DNA from: CAYSPU01 sp964432995
GTDB lineage: Bacteria; Verrucomicrobiota; Verrucomicrobiia; Limisphaerales; JAHDYP01
Length of the DNA: 6,680 nt
Assembly: GCA_964432995.1 (NCBI GenBank)
Contig: CAYSPU010000297.1
Coordinates: 1-6,680, forward strand
Reading direction: 5' to 3'
Shown here: in pieces, positions 1-4,716 of the stretch
Layout of the letters: every line of letters begins with the position of its first letter
Position numbering within the stretch: position 1 is the stretch's first letter
Notes under the pieces: model-generated
Seen by the model: the letters and a program-made list of their open reading frames with translations, nothing else
Told to the model about the DNA's origin: nothing
Databases searched by the model: none
Translations under genes and position numbers: made by a program

Positions 1-834
1 TTGAGCCGGCTTGATCCAGGGAACGTAGGCGTAGTTGAAGACGGCGAAACGGTCCGGCGACAACCCCAGCACCTCATCGAGCGTGGTGGCGAAAGACTCC
101 GGGGTTTGATGCGGCAGCCCGTAGATCAGATCGATGTTGATCGACCGAAAGCCGGCCTCCCGCGCCCAGTCGACGGCTTGTCGCGTCTGGGCGTAGGGCT
201 GGACCCGATGCACCGCCTTCTGGACGAGCGGGTTGTGGTCCTGGACCCCGATCGAAGCGCGGCGGAAACCGGCCTCGCGCAGAGCGATCAGATGCTCCCG
301 ACTCAAACGCCGGGGATCAATCTCGACGCCGGCCTCGACGTCGTCCGCGAAACGAAACCGCCGGCGGATGGCATCCCCCAACCGCCGAATCTCGTCGGGC
401 CGCAGAAAAGTCGGGGTGCCCCCGCCGAAGTGCAACTGGACAACGCGACGCTCCGGGTTGAGGCGGGTTTCCAGGAGTGCCATCTCGCGTTCGAGGTAGT
501 CGAGGTACGTGGCGCTGTGCGACTGCTGGGTCGTGATGATGCTCGTGCAGCCGCAATACCAGCAGAGCGAATAGCAGAAGGGCAGATGGAAATAGAGCGA
601 GATGTCGCCGGCCCGCGCGTTGTTCTCACGAATCTTGGCCTCGACCTGGTCGAGACCCACCCGATCGGTGAAATGGGTGGCCGGGGGGTACGAAGTGTAG
701 CGCGGGCCCGGCACGCTGTATTTGCGCGCCAGGTCAAGATCCAGCGACAAGGGGACGGCGGGAGCGGGAGCGTTCCCGGCCACCGGCTGCAGGCCGGAGG
801 CGAGCGCGTGCACCATGGACGGGGCAGCGGCCAT
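1..834 (-). CDS. hemN: Oxygen-independent coproporphyrinogen III oxidase, 3'-truncated by window edge
   Basis: Radical-SAM enzyme of haem synthesis that decarboxylates two propionates of coproporphyrinogen III to give protoporphyrinogen IX without oxygen; cytoplasmic. The minus strand is open for 278 codons from ATG 834-832 to the edge; the family is about 450-460 residues, so roughly the last 40% is outside. Seen: the PRYTSYP segment near residues 43-49, then FHLPFCYSLCWYCGC with Cys87, Cys91 and Cys94 (CxxxCxxC, the 4Fe-4S/SAM site) plus Cys96. Tyr81 aligns with the SAM-contacting Tyr56 of E. coli HemN. HFGGGTPT is at 135-142, GVEIDPR and GVQDHN follow, and NIDLIYGLPHQT and VFNYAYVPW come near the edge. 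The GCGC after the CxxxC and the GVQD.N block favour true HemN over HemW. The first about 35 residues are a low-complexity Ala/Pro leader. The start lies 5 bp after the hemE stop with no clear Shine-Dalgarno, so coupled translation is inferred; ATG at 816 is an alternative start. Confidence 0.95.
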   Translation of the reverse strand, partial: MAAAPSMVHALASGLQPVAGNAPAPAVPLSLDLDLARKYSVPGPRYTSYPPATHFTDRVGLDQVEAKIRENNARAGDISLYFHLPFCYSLCWYCGCTSIITTQQSHSATYLDYLEREMALLETRLNPERRVVQLHFGGGTPTFLRPDEIRRLGDAIRRRFRFADDVEAGVEIDPRRLSREHLIALREAGFRRASIGVQDHNPLVQKAVHRVQPYAQTRQAVDWAREAGFRSINIDLIYGLPHQTPESFATTLDEVLGLSPDRFAVFNYAYVPWIKPAQ

Positions 835-839
835 GTCGG

Positions 840-1964
840 CTATCGGAATTGTCTCACGGTCGTCACCAGCGCTTCAATATTGCCCAAAGTCGACTCNNNN
901 NNNNNNNNGAGGTTGAAGATGTAACCGTTTGTACCGCGCATGGACTCGAGCAAACGCCGGGACTCGGCCGCCACGATCTCCGGCGTCATGGTGAGAATCG
1001 CCGGATCGAGGTTTCCCTGTAGGGCCAGTTTCTCCGGAAGCCGGTCACGCAACTTCCGGAGGTCCTGCCGCCAGTCGACACTCACCACGCGCGCGCCGCT
1101 GCTCGCAAGCAGGTCGATGGCCGCCGGTGCGCCCCGCAGGAAGACAATCACCGGAACGGAGGACCCGACCTCGTCGATCAACTGGCGGATCCAGCGTCCG
1201 GAGGCTTCGGCATAGGCGCTGGCCGGCAGGAGTTCGCCGAGGCTGTCGAAAACCTGAACGGCATCGGCGCCAGCCTCGATTTGCAGTCGGAGAACCTCGG
1301 CCACCGCCCGGGTGATCCGCGCCAGAAGGCGATCAAACAGGGAACGGTCTTCGAAGAACATCCGCTTCGCCCGCCCGTAACTGTCGGCACTGCCTCCTTC
1401 CATCATGAAATTGGCCAGCGTCCATGGAGACCCGGCGAAGCCGACGAGGGCCGTGATCTGACCCAACTCGCCACGCAACCGCCGCACCGCCTGGCCCAGG
1501 TAGGCGAGACGTTCCGCCACCCCGGATTCGTCGAGGCGTTCGATGTCCCCGGCGGTGCGAACGGCGAAGTCGAGCTCGATGCCGCCCTGATCGCGGAATC
1601 GGTAGTGCTGGCCAAGGCCTTCGGCCGCCACCAGGATGTCGCTGAACAACACCGCCGCATCGAAGCCAAACCGGCGAATCGGTTGCAGGGTCACCTCCGC
1701 CGCCAGCTCCGGGGTTTGGACCAGCTCGACAAACGAATGGCGGGCTTTCAGCGCGCGATACTCGGGAAGAGCGCGCCCCGCCTGCCGCATCAGCCAAACC
1801 GGCGGCCGATCCACCGGACGACAGTGACACGCATCAAGGAACCGCTGGCGCCCCGTCCGCGCAACGGTGGCGGTTGGCGGCACAGCCCCCGACTCCGAAG
1901 GCTTCGGGGCCGGCGGAGTCCGTTCGTCGGATGGCCCGGTGTTCGTCACGCGCGCGGAAATCAT
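840..1964 (-). CDS. hemE: Uroporphyrinogen decarboxylase
   Basis: Cytoplasmic cofactor-free enzyme converting uroporphyrinogen III to coproporphyrinogen III by removing four acetate carboxyls; its product feeds HemN just downstream. 374 codons. Seen: PPVWLMRQAGRALPEYR (RQAGR at 60-64, substrate-binding Arg cluster), FSDIL with Asp109 (matches the catalytic Asp86 of the human enzyme), GFAGSPWTLANFMMEGG at 175-191, VDWRQDL and LALQGNLDP in the C-terminal part, then GYIFNL followed by four undetermined residues (353-356), where the family has GHG. Phe186 stands where human and E. coli enzymes have Tyr (human Tyr164). The first about 35 residues are a Pro/Ser-rich extension absent from most family members. 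ATG 1964 is chosen for its strong purine-rich ribosome site; GTG at 1883-1881 (codon 28) would give a length closer to the family. TAG at 842-840. Confidence 0.96.
   Translation of the reverse strand: MISARVTNTGPSDERTPPAPKPSESGAVPPTATVARTGRQRFLDACHCRPVDRPPVWLMRQAGRALPEYRALKARHSFVELVQTPELAAEVTLQPIRRFGFDAAVLFSDILVAAEGLGQHYRFRDQGGIELDFAVRTAGDIERLDESGVAERLAYLGQAVRRLRGELGQITALVGFAGSPWTLANFMMEGGSADSYGRAKRMFFEDRSLFDRLLARITRAVAEVLRLQIEAGADAVQVFDSLGELLPASAYAEASGRWIRQLIDEVGSSVPVIVFLRGAPAAIDLLASSGARVVSVDWRQDLRKLRDRLPEKLALQGNLDPAILTMTPEIVAAESRRLLESMRGTNGYIFNLXXXXESTLGNIEALVTTVRQFR
897..908. other. 12-base run of undetermined bases (N) inside hemE
   Basis: Twelve consecutive N replace codons 353-356 of hemE. 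The reading frame is kept across the run. Family members have FNLGHG(I/V)xP at this point, so the hidden bases should encode the GHG motif with the His equivalent to human His339. This is an assembly gap or masked stretch, not a biological feature. Confidence 0.98.
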
Positions 1965-1969
1965 CCCTT

Positions 1970-1975
1970 CCCCCT
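1970..1975 (-). promoter_or_regulatory. Ribosome binding site of hemE
   Basis: On the minus strand AGGGGG, within a longer purine run AGGGGGAAGGG, ends 5 bases before ATG 1964. This supports the upstream start despite the unusual N-terminal extension it creates. Confidence 0.6.
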
Positions 1976-1989
1976 GCCGAAAAGCAAAA

Positions 1990-2160
1990 TCAATTCAGCC
2001 AATGCAGCGGCACCGTGCTGCCCCAGGCGGTGGCTTCCCGCAACACCGCCCGCAAGGCCCGGCGCAGTCGGATCACCTCGTCGCGGCCGAGCCGGTTCGC
2101 CGGACGCTTCGGGGAAATCCGGCATGCCGCAGCTTGACGCAGCTCCTGGCCGCGCGCAAC
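1990..2160 (-). pseudogene. mutM: C-terminal fragment of formamidopyrimidine-DNA glycosylase (MutM/Fpg), decayed
   Basis: About 50 codons in one minus-strand frame end at TGA 1992-1990 and read RISPKRPANRLGRDEVIRL, then RRALRAVLREATAWGSTVPL (about 2124-2008). This matches the helix-two-turn-helix region of Fpg, whose pattern is A-x-I-x-P-x-R-(x)n-L-(x)n-E-(x)3-L-(x)n-VL-x-x-(A/S)I-(x)2-GGST; E. coli has SESLFAAGIHPDR at the equivalent place. Fpg removes oxidised purines such as 8-oxoguanine. Missing: the N-terminal Pro-Glu catalytic end, the GxGNxY segment that should precede it (the sequence turns into repeat-derived codons just upstream), and the C-terminal zinc finger. A second frame just before hemE reads LILLFGRGKG, which could be a frameshifted echo of the family's GLFYYGR segment, though this is weak. 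Likely a dead remnant between yraN and hemE; a chance resemblance in G+C-rich sequence cannot be excluded. Confidence 0.5.
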
Positions 2161-2172
2161 TGCCCGGACGGA

Positions 2173-2228
2173 TCGGCACGTCGGCACGTCGGCGCGTCGG
2201 CACGTCGGCACGGCGGCACGTCGGCACC
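2173..2228. repeat. 8-bp tandem repeat, seven copies
   Basis: Seven consecutive octamers on the plus strand: TCGGCACG four times exactly (copies 1, 2, 4, 5), TCGGCGCG (copy 3), GCGGCACG (copy 6) and TCGGCACC (copy 7). No spacer between copies. On the minus strand it reads as CGTGCCGA units, and any reading frame gives a repeating CRRADVPT-like peptide, so open frames through it are artefacts. It directly adjoins the MutM-like fragment. Confidence 0.93.
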
Positions 2229-2232
2229 CCGC

Positions 2233-2260
2233 CATTCTTCATTCTGCCTTCTGCATTTCC
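2233..2260. repeat. Degenerate 7-bp tandem repeat, four copies
   Basis: Four heptamers in a row on the plus strand: CATTCTT, CATTCTG, CCTTCTG, CATTTCC. They are distinct in sequence from the neighbouring octamer block, from which four bases separate them. The strand is pyrimidine-rich on plus and purine-rich on minus. Confidence 0.7.
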
Positions 2261-2268
2261 TCCCGCAC

Positions 2269-2316
2269 CCTCCCAACCCTGAACCCTGAACCTCCCAACC
2301 CTGAACCCTGAACCTC
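2269..2316. repeat. 22-bp direct tandem repeat, two exact copies plus a partial third
   Basis: Positions 2269-2290 and 2291-2312 are identical 22-mers (CCTCCCAA followed by two CCCTGAA-type heptads, CCCTGAA-CCCTGAA, less one shared C); 2313-2316 (CCTC) begins a third copy. The block ends exactly at the base before the yraN stop codon (2319-2317). Inside each unit a 7-bp period is visible, so this is a higher-order repeat of a heptamer. Confidence 0.9.
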
Positions 2317-2745
2317 TCAGCCGTATCGCAGCGGCGGTGGCATCGAGAACGCCGCCGGCAGATGCCGCACCTCGCGCACCTCCCCGTCCCACAGGAGCAC
2401 CTCCACGATGTCGAACCGGATCCGGATCCGCGGTTGACCGATCCGCCGCAGGTAGTCCATCGCGGTCCGGGCCAACAACAGGCGTTTCCTTGCGTCGACC
2501 GCCGAGGCGGGCCTCGTCCATTCCTCGTGCGATCGGGTCTTGACCTCCACGAACACCAGGCAGTCGCGATCGCGGAAGACCAGGTCGATTTCGCCCCGCT
2601 TCGACCGGAAATTGGCGACGAGGAATTTCAGTCCTCTCGACCGCAAGTATCTCTTCGCCGCGCGCTCCCCCAGGCGTCCGCGGCGCAGATGCTCCGGTTC
2701 GGGCGGGGGCGCGGTGCGGCCAAACCAGCGTTGCCAGATGGGCAT
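2317..2745 (-). CDS. yraN: YraN/UPF0102 family nuclease-like protein
   Basis: Small cytoplasmic protein of the UPF0102 family, which has a restriction-endonuclease-like fold; its cellular role is not settled. 142 codons, normal for the family. Seen: HLRRGRLGERAAKRYLRSRG (Glu27 in the GE motif), RGEIDLVFRD with Glu52 and Asp54, LVFVEVKTR with Glu67 and Lys69 (the E-x-D...E-x-K metal-site pattern), VDARKR, and FDIVEVLLWDGEVREVRHLP at the C-terminal side, ending in PLRYG. The start is ATG 2745-2743, fixed by an AAGGAG site 6 bases upstream; the same frame runs on to a codon at 2931, but that extension is low-complexity and overlaps no family sequence. yraN next to rnhB is a common bacterial arrangement. 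Tandem repeats begin immediately after the stop. Confidence 0.93.
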   Translation of the reverse strand: MPIWQRWFGRTAPPPEPEHLRRGRLGERAAKRYLRSRGLKFLVANFRSKRGEIDLVFRDRDCLVFVEVKTRSHEEWTRPASAVDARKRLLLARTAMDYLRRIGQPRIRIRFDIVEVLLWDGEVREVRHLPAAFSMPPPLRYG

Positions 2746-2751
2746 GCTTTT

Positions 2752-2757
2752 CTCCTT
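2752..2757 (-). promoter_or_regulatory. Ribosome binding site of yraN
   Basis: AAGGAG on the minus strand, 6 bases before ATG 2745. It is the best Shine-Dalgarno match in the window and decides the yraN start against the longer open frame. Confidence 0.8.
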
Positions 2758-2764
2758 GGTCGAA

Positions 2765-2793
2765 GGAATAGCGCAGCCCGGGTTGCTTGGCAA
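2765..2793 (-). promoter_or_regulatory. Possible sigma70-type promoter for yraN-hemE-hemN
   Basis: On the minus strand TTGCCA (2793-2788, 5 of 6 to TTGACA) is followed after exactly 17 bases by TATTCC (2770-2765, only 3 of 6 to TATAAT). It lies about 20 bases before the yraN start. The spacing is ideal but the -10 is weak, so this is a candidate only. Confidence 0.3.
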
Positions 2794-2874
2794 TCCCTCC
2801 GCGACGCACCGTGCTGAGTGCAGTGCATCCGGAGGTTGTCGGCCACCAATCCCCCCGACGGCGGGCGGTCCGAA

Positions 2875-2896
2875 GCGGCCAGACGGTGCTGGCCGC
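2875..2896 (-). other. Perfect hairpin in the rnhB-yraN spacer
   Basis: GCGGCCAG, a 6-base loop, then CTGGCCGC: eight G+C-rich base pairs without mismatch. It lies about 40 bases after the rnhB stop on the minus strand. No T-run follows (TTCGGACC), so it does not qualify as a normal intrinsic terminator. It could be a transcript-stability or attenuation structure. A competing outer pairing of GGGCGG with CCGCCC downstream of it is possible. The remaining spacer (2746-2937) shows nothing else I can name apart from the promoter candidate and the yraN ribosome site. Confidence 0.55.
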
Positions 2897-2937
2897 CCAA
2901 CGACTTCACCTCCCGCCACCGTGGGAACCATGCGGGC

Positions 2938-3591
2938 TTAAGGAAACAGCTCGCCTTGCCGTCGGTTGAGGGGAGCAAAGGATCGGCGGTGGATCGGGGA
3001 AGGTCCCAGGCGCTCGAGGGCGGCGAGGTGCTCGGCGGTTCCGTAGCCTTTATGCTGGGCGAAGCCGTAGCCCGGATAGGCGCGGTCGAACTCGACCATT
3101 CTCCGATCCCGGGTGACCTTGGCCAGCACGCTGGCGGCGGCGATCGAGAGACTGCGGGCGTCGCCTTTGACCAGCGCCGTGTGGCGAAGCGGAAGCGACG
3201 GGACCGGCAAGCCATCGATCAGGGCATGGTCCGGCACCGGGTTCAGAGCCGCAAGCGCGAAGCCCATCGCCCGGTGCGTCGCCCGCAGGATGTTCAGAGT
3301 GTCAATCTCCCCGGCCTCGATGGCGGCAATGCCGGAGCGGACTTCGGGATGCGCGAGCAGGAACTCGCAAAACGCGGCGCGCCGTGCGGGGCTGAGTTGC
3401 TTCGAGTCGTTGAGCCCGCGCAGCGGTTGGGGAAGACCGCCCTGGATCCACGCGGTGGGAAGGACGACCGCAGCAGCAACGACAGGACCAGCCAAGGGAC
3501 CGCGGCCCGCCTCATCCACGCCGGCGATGGACGTGCAACCGGCGGCGAGCAACTGCAATTCGAAGCGGAACCTCGATTCCCCCTCGTTCAT
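2938..3591 (-). CDS. rnhB: Ribonuclease HII
   Basis: Cytoplasmic endonuclease cutting RNA in RNA-DNA hybrids and single ribonucleotides embedded in DNA. 217 codons, typical length. Seen: GVDEAGRGPLAGPV with the catalytic pair Asp26-Glu27 and the GRG motif at 29-31 that reads the 2'-OH junction, NDSKQL at 61-66, LIDG with Asp126, VKGDARSLSIAAASVLAKVTRDR with Asp144 (18 residues after Asp126, the family spacing), YPGYGFAQHKGY with Tyr183, and HRRSFAPL near the end. All four acidic DEDD residues are present, so it should be active. ATG 3591-3589 lies 9 bp after the infC stop with no obvious Shine-Dalgarno, which suggests coupled reinitiation. TAA at 2940-2938. Confidence 0.97.
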   Translation of the reverse strand: MNEGESRFRFELQLLAAGCTSIAGVDEAGRGPLAGPVVAAAVVLPTAWIQGGLPQPLRGLNDSKQLSPARRAAFCEFLLAHPEVRSGIAAIEAGEIDTLNILRATHRAMGFALAALNPVPDHALIDGLPVPSLPLRHTALVKGDARSLSIAAASVLAKVTRDRRMVEFDRAYPGYGFAQHKGYGTAEHLAALERLGPSPIHRRSFAPLNRRQGELFP

Positions 3592-3600
3592 CCGAAGCGT

Positions 3601-4326
3601 TCACGAGGCTTCGCTTGGGCCATCGAGACTGGTGAAGGGGTTGTTGCTGAACCCGTTGGTGGACGGGGGTTGCCCCGCGGCGGCACTGGTCGCGGTCTCG
3701 TCCGCTGGCGCCGGCCCTCGCCCGCGGGACTCCGGAGCGGACGCCGCGCCTTCGGGCTGGTGCGGGTTCTTCGCCCGCTTGTTGCGGGGGAGCGGCGAGA
3801 ACATGACGTTGATGTTGCGTCCGACGAGTTTGGCCGGGGCGTCGGGGTGGCCGTAAGGCGCCAACGCCTCGGTGAACCGGCTCATGGTCTGAAACCCGAA
3901 CTCCTTGTGCGCCATCTCGCGCCCACGGAACCGCAACGTCGCCTTCACCTTCATCTCCTCGCAGAGAAAATCCACCGCGTGCCCCAGCTTCGTCGCGAAG
4001 TCGTGGGCATCGATGGACGCGCTCAACTGGATTTCTTTGACGCGGTTGGCGTGCTGATGCTTCTTGGATTCCTTGTCCCGCTTGGCCTGTTCGTAACGGA
4101 ACTTGCCAAAGTCGACCAGGCGGCAGACCGGAGGCGTCGCCGAGGCCGCCACCTCGACGAGGTCAACCCCGTGTTGCCGGGCCATCGTGAGGGCCTCCGC
4201 AAGGGAGAGCACCCCAATCTGCTGGTTATCAACGCCAATGACGCGGACCTCACGGGCACGGATCCTCCCATTGACCCGGAGCTGGGGCGTGAAGGAGGAA
4301 GAACGCGGCGGGTAGGGGCGGCTCAA
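3601..4326 (-). CDS. infC: Translation initiation factor IF-3, with long C-terminal tail and TTG start
   Basis: IF-3 binds the 30S subunit, keeps it apart from 50S and checks the start codon and initiator tRNA. 241 codons against about 170-180 for the family. Seen: N-terminal domain from RVNGRIRAREVRVIG (17-31) through HGVDLVEVAASATPPVCRLVDFGKFRYEQ (52-80, the IF-3 signature), basic linker KRDKESKKHQHANRVKEIQL, C-terminal domain with IDAHDFATK, FLCEEMKVKATLRFRGRE and MAHKEFG (139-144), ending at GRNINVMFSPLPR near 181. Residues about 184-241 are an Ala/Pro/Ser/Gly-rich tail of unknown role. The start is TTG 4326-4324: AAGGGGG lies 7 bases upstream, and no ATG or GTG occurs before the in-frame TAA upstream. 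The usual followers rpmI and rplT are absent; rnhB follows after 9 bp. Confidence 0.96.
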   Translation of the reverse strand: MSRPYPPRSSSFTPQLRVNGRIRAREVRVIGVDNQQIGVLSLAEALTMARQHGVDLVEVAASATPPVCRLVDFGKFRYEQAKRDKESKKHQHANRVKEIQLSASIDAHDFATKLGHAVDFLCEEMKVKATLRFRGREMAHKEFGFQTMSRFTEALAPYGHPDAPAKLVGRNINVMFSPLPRNKRAKNPHQPEGAASAPESRGRGPAPADETATSAAAGQPPSTNGFSNNPFTSLDGPSEAS

Positions 4327-4358
4327 ACCACCACCCCCTTCAGTCGAAGGTTATTCAT
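4323..4358 (-). other. Possible 11-codon leader peptide overlapping the infC start
   Basis: ATG 4358-4356 opens a minus-strand frame reading MNNLRLKGVVV and stopping at TGA 4325-4323, which overlaps the infC TTG in the form TTGA. The overlap has the geometry of stop-start coupling. No Shine-Dalgarno precedes the ATG, and a frame this short arises often by chance, so translation is unproven. Confidence 0.2.
4334..4340 (-). promoter_or_regulatory. Ribosome binding site of infC
   Basis: AAGGGGG on the minus strand, 7 bases before the TTG at 4326. It supports TTG as the true start of infC, since no other start codon lies at a suitable distance. Confidence 0.6.
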
Positions 4359-4469
4359 GCAAGATCTGGACTGTCACAACAAACCGAGGCGCAACAGCGT
4401 GTGTACTTAGTGAACCGATCCGCGCAGCGCAAGCCTAAACTGCCAGCCGAATAAAGTGCCTCGGATGCA

Positions 4470-4599
4470 TCTCGACACTACCCCGGGACCGCGACTCTCC
4501 TGAGCCGCAACGGAACCGCGTCCGCCAGCCGGACTGGCCCCGCGTCAGAGAACCGGCGCCCCCATAGACCAAGCAGGCGAATCGGGGACAGTGTCGAGA
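4470..4599. repeat. Long-range inverted repeat, 10-bp perfect arms
   Basis: TCTCGACACT at 4470-4479 and its exact reverse complement AGTGTCGAGA at 4590-4599. Pairing continues inward imperfectly (A-CCCCG against CGGGG-AC, with a one-base bulge), giving about 15 pairs in all. The arms enclose 110 bases. No flanking target-site duplication is obvious. The right arm also contains a local dyad, GTGTC-GA-GACAC (4591-4602). It could be a small non-autonomous element, an operator pair or a structured leader. Confidence 0.6.
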
Positions 4600-4668
4600 C
4601 ACGCCCAACTGCCTCCCGTGAGCAAAACCGCAAATCCCTTGTCCAATCATCGTGCCCGCAATTCAGCG

Positions 4669-4697
4669 TTGCTTCACCGCCAGACAGCGTCTATAGG
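4669..4697 (+). promoter_or_regulatory. Possible sigma70-type promoter for the plus-strand membrane-protein gene
   Basis: TTGCTT (4669-4674, 3 of 6 to TTGACA), 17-base spacer, TATAGG (4692-4697, 4 of 6 to TATAAT). A transcript from it would begin near 4704, leaving a very short leader before ATG 4717 and excluding ATG 4699 as the start. Confidence 0.3.
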
Positions 4698-4716
4698 CAT
4701 GCGCGGATCATTGAGC

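Larger units (their letters stand above)
4327..4716. other. Divergent intergenic region between infC and the membrane-protein gene
   Basis: About 390 bases separate the two divergent starts. Besides the infC ribosome site, the small leader frame, the inverted repeat at 4470-4599 and the promoter candidate at 4669-4697, I see no gene, terminator or known RNA here. A 71-codon minus-strand frame at 4435-4650 has no family resemblance. I could not pick a convincing promoter for infC; its leader may be structured. Confidence 0.7.

Noticed and set aside
1..1280. Plus-strand open frames opposite hemN and hemE
   Set aside because: They mirror genes identified by their radical-SAM and RQAGR motifs, and show no motif of their own.
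2173..2316. CRISPR array
   Set aside because: Units are 7, 8 and 22 bases in direct tandem with no spacers and no cas genes nearby.
1961..2809. 282-codon minus-strand frame ending in an ATGA overlap with hemE
   Set aside because: It is the wrong frame of yraN continuing through the repeat blocks; its middle is repeat-derived (VPTCRRADVPT) and only the last few residues might echo a frameshifted mutM tail.
2875..2896. Intrinsic terminator of rnhB
   Set aside because: The stem is good, but no T-run follows it on the minus strand.
2746..2931. N-terminally extended yraN start
   Set aside because: The extra 62 residues are low complexity and come from the intergenic hairpin region; the ATG at 2745 has an ideal AAGGAG site and matches family length.
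2818..4410. 530-codon plus-strand open frame
   Set aside because: Antisense to rnhB and infC, both of which have unmistakable family motifs; the plus frame spans two unrelated genes and has no recognisable domain.
4435..4650. 71-codon minus-strand frame in the divergent spacer
   Set aside because: No ribosome site or family resemblance, and it contains both arms of the inverted repeat; more likely chance than gene.
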